Shown: positions 46,436 through 56,400 of the stretch, one piece after another | Layout of the letters: each line of letters starts with the position of its first letter | How positions within the stretch are numbered: position 1 is the stretch's first letter | Assembly: GCF_900168205.1 (NCBI RefSeq) | Contig: NZ_FUZE01000012.1 | Span: forward strand, 1 to 64,000 | Reading direction: 5' to 3' | From: Chryseobacterium balustinum | Lineage (GTDB): Bacteria > Bacteroidota > Bacteroidia > Flavobacteriales > Weeksellaceae | DNA: 64,000 nt | Program-made: the position numbers and the translations under genes | Notes under the pieces: model-generated | What the model was told of the DNA's origin: nothing | Databases searched by the model: none | What the model saw: only the letters and a program-made list of their open reading frames with translations

Positions 46436-47459
46436 AATAATAGTCATTTTATTGATGATGATCTCTTTGTGCGCCAATGCACAAGTTTCGTTTACTTCAT
46501 GGCTGGTAAATAGTTATATGCAGGTAAATTCCTATAATGGAAACAGTAATCCTGATGCGCTTACATCAAGATTCGAGGCTAATGGCAATCTAAATATGCC
46601 ATACTGGAAAATTTCAGCAAAACTTAAACAAGCGATTACTTCTGAAAACGGACAATATACTATTCCTGGAAATAAAATATCTTTTCAGCCAATATCTACA
46701 TCCGGACAGGCTTACCCAAATCCCATTCCGACATTTACACAGATTGGAGTTCCTTCTAATGTATTTTTACAGGAGAATACAGAAGTTTTTTTGATTCCTC
46801 AATCAAATGCTCCTTTGTATAATATGCCCTCAACGCAAAATGGTTATTACAACCTTCAGCTTAAATACGGAATTACCATAATGGGAGGTGCTTACTTAGG
46901 AAATTACCCTGCGTGGACAAAGTTTATGGCTCCTGTAGAATTTACAGCTTATGATCGGTATAACAATGTGATAGGGAAAATGAGCCATACTTTTGAGTTT
47001 CATATTGCTAATTTGACGGGAACGCCGCCCGTAACGCAGGAAATGTCTTTAAAAGTAAATAGCAATGCAGTAAACGGTTTGCTTGAATTCAGTAGCATGC
47101 AAGATTATAAAAATGGTAAGAGTGTAGTTTATCCTAGTGGTTTGCAAGTCACTACCAATACCAATTTTCAGATTAAAGTAAGATCATTACAGAGTCATTT
47201 CCAATCAAATACAGGTAATTACACTATTCCTGTAGGTGCTATGCATGTTACTTTACAACCTTTAGGTCAAAGTAATCAGGTAATTTCACCGGTAGCATTA
47301 AGTACAATAAGCCAGACTCTTGTTAAAGGAAATACCACCCAAGGTACTACTTATAATTACGATATCAAATATTTCACATTGCCACAGGATGAGCAGTTCA
47401 CTAATGCTAAATCTACCGAGTATTCAACTAGTTTACAGTATGAAATTACTCCTCAATAA
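46428..47459 (+). CDS. Putative two-domain minor subunit/adhesin of the pilus-like system
   Basis: About 343 aa from ATG 46428 (MSKIIVILLMMISLCANAQ), overlapping the chaperone stop by 8 bases; a TTG six bases earlier is less likely. The mature protein seems to hold two related beta domains. ENGQYTIPGNKISFQPIS in the first half parallels NTGNYTIPVGAMHVTLQPLG in the second, and NGYYNLQLKYGI parallels TTYNYDIKYFT. The second domain also resembles the pilin-like protein at 45046. A duplicated or two-domain subunit placed before the usher is the arrangement of tip adhesins. Binding target unknown. Confidence 0.55.
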   Translation: MSKIIVILLMMISLCANAQVSFTSWLVNSYMQVNSYNGNSNPDALTSRFEANGNLNMPYWKISAKLKQAITSENGQYTIPGNKISFQPISTSGQAYPNPIPTFTQIGVPSNVFLQENTEVFLIPQSNAPLYNMPSTQNGYYNLQLKYGITIMGGAYLGNYPAWTKFMAPVEFTAYDRYNNVIGKMSHTFEFHIANLTGTPPVTQEMSLKVNSNAVNGLLEFSSMQDYKNGKSVVYPSGLQVTTNTNFQIKVRSLQSHFQSNTGNYTIPVGAMHVTLQPLGQSNQVISPVALSTISQTLVKGNTTQGTTYNYDIKYFTLPQDEQFTNAKSTEYSTSLQYEITPQ

Positions 47460-47469
47460 ATTTTAAAAG

Positions 47470-50265
47470 ATGCCTTTTTTAAGAAGAAAATTTTCACTCC
47501 CTTTTTTCATCGTATTATTCAGTAGTGTTTTCATCAATGCACAAAAAACAGAATCGAATCTTATGATGGAAATTGAGCAGGAAAATTCAACATCTTATTC
47601 TAGGATTCTCAATTTGGTTGTAAGTGTTCAGAATTTCAATTCTACTAATTTCAGTGGAAAAATTCAGTTTACATATCCAAAAGGATTTAAAGTAATTACT
47701 GGTGACGAACCTTTAATAGAACTAAAACCCAACGAAAAAAAATATTTACCCGTAAGAATAATCTTACCTTCTGATGCTAAAGCAGGATCATCTCCCATAA
47801 AAGTTCGGCTGCTGGATCAGTTTGGGAATTTTATAACTGAAAGAATTAAAGAACATACTATTGAGATTAATAATGATCTGAATTTATCTTTATTAACAAC
47901 CTCCATCTACAGGTCTTCTAGCCAAGAGCCTTTATCAATAAAAGTGAGAGTAGGTAATACAGGAAATATCTCTCAGGATATTACATTGGTATGCAAAATT
48001 CCTGATCCTGAAAATGGGAATCAATTTTTGGAGCAACAAGCTATAATTAATGTAAAAAAGGATTCTACTTTTGTATTTACTTATCAACCTTCTAAAAGCC
48101 TGTCTAGATTATCTAGCTTTACGATAAACGTTTCGGGTTTCAGAAATCCAGACAAAGAAATATTCAATACATCGACTGTTTTTGTACAAAATATTTCCAG
48201 TGTTCAAAAATATCAAAGCCCAGAATTTAGTAATTTTACCGGAGACTCCAAAAATCAGATCACAAGTTTATACAGGAGAATTGGAGAAAATTCCGATATG
48301 TATCAGTTGCTCGGTTCGGGTGGTTTCAACTTACCTTCCGGTTTCCTTTATATGAGAGGAAATGTTGCATTTTTCAACAATCAGCAACAGCCTTTGGTAA
48401 CCAATACCAATATTACCCTTGAGCAAGGTAAAAACCAATATACGATTGGAAATATCAATAAGTTTTTAGAGATGCCTTTGGTGGGAAGAGGGGTAGAATA
48501 TAGTCATACTTTCAAAAAAGATACCAAACTGGAGGTCGGATTTATCGATCAGAATTTTAATCTTATTGAAAGAAACACTTTTTTAAAAAACGGCTATGGC
48601 TTTTTCACTAAAGGAACCATGAATATAAACAATAGCTCAAAAACTATTTCGGCAGGTTATAATTACCGCTACGATCCTTATGAGAAAAGTAGCCATCACA
48701 TTTTGGGAACAGAAACCCATTATACCTTTGATAAAATCTGGATGGTGAATGCAAAAGTGAACGCCGGATTAAGTTCTAACGAAACTCAGGATGCGCTGAA
48801 ACCATCGTTCTCTGCTGAATCTAACTATATTGGTGCTTTTAAAGATTATAATCTTAACGGAAACTACTTTTTCAGTTCTGGATATTATCCTGGAAATCGA
48901 CGAGGAAGCGTACAGCTACAGCAGAATATTTCGAAGAGCTATAAAAATTACAATTATTTTGGCAATATTACATACTCCAATTTTTCACCAAAATATTATT
49001 TTTTCAACATGCCTCAAGCTTCTGAAAACATTAGAATTGAGATGGGAACTAAACTTCCCAATAGTAAAAATTTTAGTTTTGGACTTTTTTATCAGTTTCA
49101 AAACGAAAAGTCTAACAACTACAATAATTTCTTGGGAAACTTAAACACTAATGAATTTCGAGAATTAACCACCCATAGATTGGTTGAACAAATTTCATGG
49201 TCACATGCCAGAACAAAACAATATGCATCACTTACATTTGATACAGGTTTAGCAAAATATCCACTTAATGACGACCTGAAATTTCAAATGAAGTTGAATG
49301 GAAATTACGCCTTCAAAAAATTTAACATTAATACAGTTTACCAATCAGGAAGTTATTATTTATCCGAATATGCATTATCTCATTTGACCTCAGATAACAC
49401 CGATTATAAAAAGCTTTCAGTTTCGCTTTTCTACAATAGTAATTTCATCAAAGACAAAGTTAATGTAAGTACAGGATTATCTTATGTAGACGACATAATC
49501 TATGGAAAATCTCCTTCTGCATTTCTAAATACGAGATATACGGGTAAAAACTTCAGTGCATTTCTGAATTCTTCATGGTACAATTATTCGGTTGGGGATC
49601 TGGCAAATAATATTCTAACACTTGAACTTGGTTTAACATTGAATTTAAAAAACGCAATCTTGAGCCCTGATAAAAAAGCAAAAATTCAGGTATTTACTTT
49701 TTTTGACGAAAACAACAACAATATTTTTGATATGGGAGAGAAACCCGCCAATGACTACATCGTCAATATCAATAATACGGCGTTAAAAACTACCACAGAT
49801 GGAATTGCGATGTATAAAAATGTACCTTTTGGAAAATATAAGCTAAAACAGCATATTCAGCAAGGTTGGTATTATGATGAATATGATTTTAATGTTGATT
49901 CTTACACTTATCTTTTGAATATTCCGCTTCATCAAAATGGAACGCTTTTAGGTAATATCTCTTTTGATTACAATACGAAAACCGCAGTAGAATTCGAGCA
50001 TAGAGCGTCTTCTGTAGCATTCAAAATTCTTAAAGGGAATGAGATTGTACAAAAATTAGAAAGTGATGATCAAGGGAAAATAACCTCTTTTTTACCTACA
50101 GGCAGTTACACAATTTTTATTGATACCTCTACCCTTCCTCCCAATACATATTGCGAAACTCAAAGCTTTGATATTAATGTAAAAGCTGGCGAAATGGTAA
50201 CTGTTCCTGATTTTATTATTAAAGTAAGAGAAAAAAAGGTGAATAAAAAAACATTTAGCAATTAA
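47470..50265 (+). CDS. Outer-membrane usher-like beta-barrel protein
   Basis: A 931-aa protein with a signal peptide (MPFLRRKFSLPFFIVLFSSVFINAQ). Residues ~30-250 are Ig-like strands of the NEW3/alpha-galactosidase-associated type (GFKVITGDEPLIELKPNEKK, LSIKVRVGNTGNISQDITLV). Residues ~280-730 alternate aromatic and polar residues as in a large outer-membrane barrel (FLYMRGNVAFFNNQQQPLV, ISAGYNYRYDPYEK, YASLTFDTGLAKY). Residues ~735-930 have DENNNNIFDMGEKP, a Ca-binding-like loop of a prealbumin-like domain, and a second such domain. It has no clear match to classical PapC motifs, so usher is a role assigned from operon order and topology. Confidence 0.55.
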   Translation: MPFLRRKFSLPFFIVLFSSVFINAQKTESNLMMEIEQENSTSYSRILNLVVSVQNFNSTNFSGKIQFTYPKGFKVITGDEPLIELKPNEKKYLPVRIILPSDAKAGSSPIKVRLLDQFGNFITERIKEHTIEINNDLNLSLLTTSIYRSSSQEPLSIKVRVGNTGNISQDITLVCKIPDPENGNQFLEQQAIINVKKDSTFVFTYQPSKSLSRLSSFTINVSGFRNPDKEIFNTSTVFVQNISSVQKYQSPEFSNFTGDSKNQITSLYRRIGENSDMYQLLGSGGFNLPSGFLYMRGNVAFFNNQQQPLVTNTNITLEQGKNQYTIGNINKFLEMPLVGRGVEYSHTFKKDTKLEVGFIDQNFNLIERNTFLKNGYGFFTKGTMNINNSSKTISAGYNYRYDPYEKSSHHILGTETHYTFDKIWMVNAKVNAGLSSNETQDALKPSFSAESNYIGAFKDYNLNGNYFFSSGYYPGNRRGSVQLQQNISKSYKNYNYFGNITYSNFSPKYYFFNMPQASENIRIEMGTKLPNSKNFSFGLFYQFQNEKSNNYNNFLGNLNTNEFRELTTHRLVEQISWSHARTKQYASLTFDTGLAKYPLNDDLKFQMKLNGNYAFKKFNINTVYQSGSYYLSEYALSHLTSDNTDYKKLSVSLFYNSNFIKDKVNVSTGLSYVDDIIYGKSPSAFLNTRYTGKNFSAFLNSSWYNYSVGDLANNILTLELGLTLNLKNAILSPDKKAKIQVFTFFDENNNNIFDMGEKPANDYIVNINNTALKTTTDGIAMYKNVPFGKYKLKQHIQQGWYYDEYDFNVDSYTYLLNIPLHQNGTLLGNISFDYNTKTAVEFEHRASSVAFKILKGNEIVQKLESDDQGKITSFLPTGSYTIFIDTSTLPPNTYCETQSFDINVKAGEMVTVPDFIIKVREKKVNKKTFSN

Positions 50266-50367
50266 CGTAATAGTTGCTGGTTGATAGAATGACATTAAGA
50301 ATCTTAGAATATATAAATATCCTATTCATAAATTACTAAACAGATTGCTAAAAATAAATAATCAAAC

Positions 50368-50398
50368 CAAAGCAGAAACTTTTCCGCTTTGTTTTTTT
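50368..50398 (+). terminator. Terminator of the pilus-like operon
   Basis: CAAAGCAGAA and TTCCGCTTTG pair with one mismatch, followed by T7 on the + strand. The other ~230 bases up to the next gene hold only a 7/8 -7 box (TATCTTTC, 50539-50546). Confidence 0.65.
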
Positions 50399-50628
50399 GT
50401 TTTTATAAGGTATAGTATATTCCCATACAGTCATTTATAATCTGTAGCGCATGAATTATATTGATGCATTAAATTATATAATCCCATATTTTTGTATGTA
50501 TCGAATGTTAAATCGTTGTAATAGATTATTTTTTATAGTATCTTTCGCCACAAAAGAATTACCTTTATTATAAAAATATTAATTATTCATAGTTTTTTAT
50601 TGAATCTCAACAATGAGACTCCCGTAAT

Positions 50629-51693
50629 ATGAAAAGTAAAATTATCGGTGTAGGCAACTACATACCATCAGAAACTATTACCAATCTGTTTTTCGACAAC
50701 CATATTTTCCTTAATGAAAAAGGCGAAAATCTAAAAGAAGATAACTCTTCAATTACCAGTAAATTAAAAAAAATTACAGGAATTGAAGAAAGAAGATATG
50801 CTAGTGATAATCAAGTAACTTCTGATTTAGGATTTATTGCAGCTAAAAAGGCAATAGAAAATTCAAAAATAGACCCTGAAACTTTAGATTATATTATTTT
50901 TGCTCACAATTTTGGTGATATAAAATCTGGTACAATACAATCAGATGCCGTTCCCAGTCTTGCATCAAGAGTGAAGCACCTATTACAGATTAAAAATAAC
51001 TTCTGCGTTGGTTACGATTTATTATTTGGATGTCCTGGCTGGATCGAAGGAGTGATTCAGGCGAATGCATTTATCAAATCTGGTATTGCAAAAAGATGCC
51101 TGGTTATTGGTGCAGAAACACTCTCTCGTGTTACAGACCCTCACGACAGAGACAGCATGATTTATGCAGACGGAGCAGGAGCAATCATTTTGGAAGCCAA
51201 TGAAGAAGATGATGATTCGGGTATAAAATCTCATGTTTCTGCGTCTTATACATTTAAAGAAAAAGATTTCTTGAATTTTGCCCAATCCTATAATACTGAT
51301 CATTCTCCAGATACAAAATATATTAAAATGGATGGCAGGAAAATTTACGAATTTGCCCTCATCAATGTTCCGGATGCAATGAAAAAATGTCTTGATCAAA
51401 GTGGTTATTCCATAGATCAATTAGATAAAATAATTATTCATCAGGCAAACGAAAAGATGGATGAAGCAATTGTAAATCGATTCTATCAATTATACGATAC
51501 TCCTCCACCACCGGATATTATGCCAATGGTAATCAGCAAACTAGGAAACAGCAGTGTCGCAACCATACCATCACTACTGACAATGATTTTAAATAATGAA
51601 TTACCTTCACATTCCATCAAGAAAAACGATATCGTTTTGTTTGCTTCGGTGGGTGCAGGAATGAATATCAATGCATTTGTTTATAAGTTTTAA
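50629..51693 (+). CDS. 3-oxoacyl-ACP synthase III-like enzyme
   Basis: A 354-aa thiolase-fold protein. The KASIII triad is visible as Cys135 (LLFGCPGW), His271 (IIIHQAN) and Asn307 (KLGNSSVATIP). The C-terminal glycine motif is SVGAGMNINAFVY, and the dimer-side motif is MIYADGAGAIIL. KASIII enzymes condense an acyl-CoA starter with malonyl-ACP. This one stands alone without fab neighbours and has a long acidic loop (NEEDDDSG), so it may be a second, specialised FabH rather than the housekeeping copy. Confidence 0.85.
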   Translation: MKSKIIGVGNYIPSETITNLFFDNHIFLNEKGENLKEDNSSITSKLKKITGIEERRYASDNQVTSDLGFIAAKKAIENSKIDPETLDYIIFAHNFGDIKSGTIQSDAVPSLASRVKHLLQIKNNFCVGYDLLFGCPGWIEGVIQANAFIKSGIAKRCLVIGAETLSRVTDPHDRDSMIYADGAGAIILEANEEDDDSGIKSHVSASYTFKEKDFLNFAQSYNTDHSPDTKYIKMDGRKIYEFALINVPDAMKKCLDQSGYSIDQLDKIIIHQANEKMDEAIVNRFYQLYDTPPPPDIMPMVISKLGNSSVATIPSLLTMILNNELPSHSIKKNDIVLFASVGAGMNINAFVYKF

Positions 51694-51723
51694 ATCTAAT
51701 TTTAGAACATTATTAATAGACTT

Positions 51724-51760
51724 AAAAAGAGAAATAACATGTTTATTTCTCTTTTTTTTT
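51724..51760 (+). terminator. Terminator of the KASIII-like gene
   Basis: AAAAAGAGAAATAA (51724-51737) pairs with TTATTTCTCTTTTT (51743-51756), followed by more T. The ~310 bases from here to 52070 are AT-rich and show no frame or convincing promoter box. Confidence 0.75.
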
Positions 51761-52070
51761 GTTCTAAAATTTAATTTTTGAATATTTTGTGGAAATTTAT
51801 TAGAATAAACTCTTCACTTATTTTTAGATTTTGCTTTTCGAAAATAAAGAAAACATACTTGTTTAGCTCAATTTCAATTCATTATTAAATAATCCTCCTT
51901 CTTAACTTTTCATATAATTTATTTGTAATATTGATACAATGCAATCGTTTACATAAAAAATAAAATAACGGACAGTGCAGGACAATTTTTAATTTCAATT
52001 ATTTTAGATTGCGATTAGAAAGAAAACAATTCAAAAGATCAGCCTTATAAACTTACAATTCTCTAGAATT

Positions 52071-53474
52071 ATGAAAAAATACTTTTTATTCATTTTTGTA
52101 TTTATCCTATCGATCAATGCATCGGCTCAATACAAACCTTGGACTTCCGCAAAGCAACCTTTAAAAGAAATTAAAGCTTTAAAGAAGCAGATCAAAAAAC
52201 CTGAATTCAGAAAAGTTGATTATTTGGTTACCGACTTTGGAGCTATTGGTGACGGAAAAACAAAAAATACAGAAGCTTTCAAAAAAGCAATCGAAAAATG
52301 TAGTGCAGAAGGCGGCGGAAGAGTTGTCGTTCCGAACGGAGTTTTCCTTACAGGTGCAATTTATTTAGAAAGTAACGTTAATCTACATTTGAGTGACGGT
52401 TCAACCATTTTATTCAGTCAGGACAGCAAAGACTACCCTATTGTTTTCACACGTTGGGAAGGTATGGAATGTATGAATTACTCATCTTTAATTTATGCTT
52501 ACGAAGAAGAAAATATCGCCGTAACCGGAAAAGGAACATTAGACGGAAATTCTGATAATGACAACTGGTGGTTTTGGTGTGGTGCAACAAAATATGGATA
52601 CAATACTTCTCGTCCGGGAAGACAAAATCCAGCACGTGCAAAGCTTCACGAATATATGACGCAAAGAAAACCTGCAAGAGAAAGAATTTTCGGCGATGGT
52701 TATTATTTAAGACCCAATTTTGTTCAGCCTTACAAGTCCAAAAACTTTTATATGGCAGATGTTCTGGTAAAAAATTCTCCAATGTGGAATTTAAATCCTG
52801 TTTTGTGCGAAAATGTTTTGATTGAAAGAGTAAAAGTAATAAGTCACGGACCAAACAATGACGGTTTCGACCCTGAAGCTTGTAAAAATGTTTGGATTAA
52901 AGATTCTTATTTTGATACCGGAGACGACTGTATAGCCATCAAATCTGGAAGAGATGAGGACGGGAGAGATATCGGAAGACCTGCCGAAAATCATATTATT
53001 GAAAACTGTGAAATGAAAGACGGTCACGGTGGTGTTGTAATTGGAAGCGAAATTGCGGGCGGAGCAAGAAACATTTATGCCATCGGAAACGTGATGGACA
53101 GTAAAAATCTTGACCGAGCTTTAAGAATTAAAACCAGCTCAAGCCGTGGCGGAACTATTGAAAATGTATTTTTCTACAATACAAAAGTCGGTGCTTACAA
53201 AGAAGCAGCAGTCCGCTTTAATATGCATTATGAAAAACCGGGAAATCATATTCCGACAATTAGAAATATTTGGGTAGAAAATTTACAGGTTGAGAAAGGT
53301 GGAAAATATGCTGTTCTTTCTGATGCTTACGAATCTTCTCCGGTAACAGATTTTACAATGATTAATGCTAAAATGACAGGTGTTCAGATTCCTTACAAAG
53401 TAGATTTCCTGAAAAATGTGACCTTAAAAAATGTAACTGTTAACGGACAGCCTTTAACCGAGTTAAAACCATAA
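52071..53474 (+). CDS. Glycoside hydrolase family 28 (polygalacturonase-type)
   Basis: A 467-aa protein with a signal peptide (MKKYFLFIFVFILSINASAQ). The pectate-lyase-like opening is VTDFGAIGDGKTKNTEAFKK. The GH28 active-site motifs are in order: GPNNDGFDPEAC, DTGDDCIAIKSGR (two Asp), GHGGVVIGSE (His), and RALRIKTSS (Arg-Ile-Lys). It would cleave galacturonan or the galacturonic-rhamnose link of rhamnogalacturonan in the periplasm or outside. The next gene starts one base after its stop, so they form one operon. Confidence 0.92.
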   Translation: MKKYFLFIFVFILSINASAQYKPWTSAKQPLKEIKALKKQIKKPEFRKVDYLVTDFGAIGDGKTKNTEAFKKAIEKCSAEGGGRVVVPNGVFLTGAIYLESNVNLHLSDGSTILFSQDSKDYPIVFTRWEGMECMNYSSLIYAYEEENIAVTGKGTLDGNSDNDNWWFWCGATKYGYNTSRPGRQNPARAKLHEYMTQRKPARERIFGDGYYLRPNFVQPYKSKNFYMADVLVKNSPMWNLNPVLCENVLIERVKVISHGPNNDGFDPEACKNVWIKDSYFDTGDDCIAIKSGRDEDGRDIGRPAENHIIENCEMKDGHGGVVIGSEIAGGARNIYAIGNVMDSKNLDRALRIKTSSSRGGTIENVFFYNTKVGAYKEAAVRFNMHYEKPGNHIPTIRNIWVENLQVEKGGKYAVLSDAYESSPVTDFTMINAKMTGVQIPYKVDFLKNVTLKNVTVNGQPLTELKP

Positions 53475-53475
53475 A

Positions 53476-56400
53476 ATGCGAAGAAAAACCATTTTCGCCG
53501 GACTGATTGTTTTATCGGCATTCTCATATTCTTTTTCTCAGTCTAAACATTGGCAGAATAACGAGCGTGAACTGCATTATAAAGAAGACAAAGGCGATTT
53601 TTTATTGGTCAATGGAAAATACAGATTCAACCGTGCTTTGTATGGCGATAACCGTGCTTCCCGTGTTGAAGCAGGAGATTTACCTGAATTCGCGCTGTAT
53701 CTTCCGGGAATGGGTGGCAATCTTCAGTTTGTCATCCAAAAAGGAAATTCAATTAAAAAACTGATTAACGCTGATAAAATTGAAACTCGTTACCGACCGG
53801 GCTCAATGTTGTATGAAATTAAAGATCCTATTCTTGGAAATGGAAGTTTAAAATTAACTGTTTTAGCACAATCAAAAGAAGAAGGTTTAGTTTTAAAAAT
53901 GGAAACTTCAACTATAGATTCCAATACAAAAATCTATGCGGTTTACGGTGGCGCAAGCGGAAAAACATTCAGCAGAAATGGCGACATCGGTGCAGATCCT
54001 GAATCAGGATTTTACCTGCTTCCCGAATATTGTGAAGGCAATCAGTTTCAAATAAATAAAAACCAATTCCAGCTTTCTTATTTCAATAAAAAAAAGGAAA
54101 CTCAGACTATTAACGGAAATTTTTCAAACGTTAGTTCATTACAATTAACAGATGCAAAAACGTTAGATAATCTGTCTTATTTCACACAAAATAAAGCAGA
54201 ACAATCCCCTATTGTTTACGCTGGTTATTCAGCGCAAAAAAATCCGGTTTATATTCAAATAGCCAAAGGAAATTCAAGTTCTACTTTGTCTGATGAAAAG
54301 CTTGCCGATATTTTTAATAAAGCTGAACAATCACGTTTAACATTAACCAACAGAATTCAGTTAAAAACTCCGGATTCAGATTTAAATAATTTCGGAGCTA
54401 ATTTAGCAGTTGCTGCAGACGGAGTTTGGGAAAGCCCGACCTTTCTTCACGGCGCCGTTGCGTGGAGAATGAGACTCAATGCTTGGCGTGGAGCTTACGC
54501 TGCTGACGTTTTGAGTTGGCACGACAGGGCGAAAGAACATTTTGAAAGCTATTCTAACTCTCAGGTTTTAAAACCTGATTTTGCGCCTGTTGAGATGGAT
54601 ACACTTTTACATTTAGCGAGACACGCAGAAAAGATGGGAACTTCGGTGTTTTCAAGCGGATATATTTCCAGAAATCCGAACGACAATTCAAAACCACATC
54701 ATTATGATATGAATTTGGTTTTCTTTGATCAAATGTTTTCGCATTTCAATTATACAGGAGATAAAGAATTTCTTAAAAAAATGTGGCCGACGATGGTTCG
54801 TCATATGGATTGGGAAAAAAGAAATTTCAAACGTGGCGATCTTTATGATGCGTATGCGGCGATTTGGGCAAGTGACGGATTGCAATATTCGGGTGGAAAA
54901 GTGACCCATACTTCAGCATATAATTACAGAGCCAACCGCGAAATGGCGAAACTGGCGAAAATTATTGGCGAAGATTATGCTCCTTATGAAAAAGAAGCCG
55001 ATGCAATTTTAAAGGCAATGAAAAATCAACTTTGGATTAAAAAGAACGGTTACTTTGCTGAATTCAAAGATGCTTTAGGCAATCAAATCCTTCACGACAA
55101 GCCGGGGATTTGGTCTATTTATCACGTTTCGGATGCCTATATTCTGAATGAATTTGAGGATTATCAAAACACGCAATATATTAGAAATCAAATTCCTCAC
55201 ATTCCTGTAAAAGTAAAAGGCGAAGATTCCAAAAACTATTACACATTAGCAACAACAAATTGGCAACCATACACTTGGTCTATTAACAATGTCGCTTTGG
55301 CGGAGAATTTACAAACCGCTTTGGCATATTGGCAGGCCGGAAGAAATGAGGACGCATACCTGCTTTGGAAAGGAAATATTACCGAAAGTATGTATTACGG
55401 GATAAGTCCCGGAAATTTTGAGCAATTATCACATTACGACGCATTTCGAGGTGAATTGTACCGAGATTTTGCCGACCCAATTGGCGTTGCTGCAAGAACT
55501 TTAACGGAAGGACTTTTTGGGGTTTATCCGAATTTGTTAGAGGATAAAATCAGTATCAAACCGGGATTCCCGAAAGAGTGGAATTTTGCAGAGCTAAAAG
55601 TTCAGGATTGGGAATATAAATTTAATAGAACCTCGAAGAAATCAACGTTTTGGTTTAAATCAAATAATCAGAAATCGGTTACGCTTCAAATGCAAATTCC
55701 GGTAAATCATACCGAAATAAAATCCGTAAAAGTGAATGGTAAAAAAGTGGATTGGAAAATTAAACCCAATTCCATTTTGCAGCCTTTTATTCAGTTTGAA
55801 ACACCAAACGGAAAAGAATTTAATATAGAAATCGCCTATTCCGGACAGGAATTAAAAATTGAAAAGACAGATTTTATCAATTATCTTTCTGAAAATCTGC
55901 AGCTTAATTTCGATTCAAAAAAGAAAACTCTTCAAGTCAATGATCCACAGGAATTAATAAAAACCAGAAATGGTAATCAGTTTGAATTGGTTAAAGAAGA
56001 AAGAAAAGGAACTTTTTTCGTTCACCTTGAGCAAAACGAAACCAAATGGTGGCATCCTGTAAACGTTAATATTCAACATCCTTTGCAAACAAAATGGGTG
56101 AATAACAAACTTCAGATTCAAAATAAATCATCGAAAGATTATAATGGAAAACTGACTGTTAATGGTTTAACTAAAACATTTTCAATTGCTAAAAATCAGA
56201 CTTCAACCATTGAAATTCCGACAAATATTTTAAGCAAAGGAACCAATTACTTAGAATTAGATTACAATGGAATTAAACAAAATGTTGAAATCATAGATTG
56301 GGAAATTGAAAATGAAAGTGAATTTAATACCATTTCATTAGCATCAAAATACAACGATCGAGTAAGCCAAATTTTCGATCAAAAATATCTTTCGCCAAGA

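Noticed and set aside
51022-52854. Frames of 130-135 codons opposite the KASIII-like and GH28 genes
   Set aside because: They lie wholly within well-supported genes on the other strand and resemble nothing.
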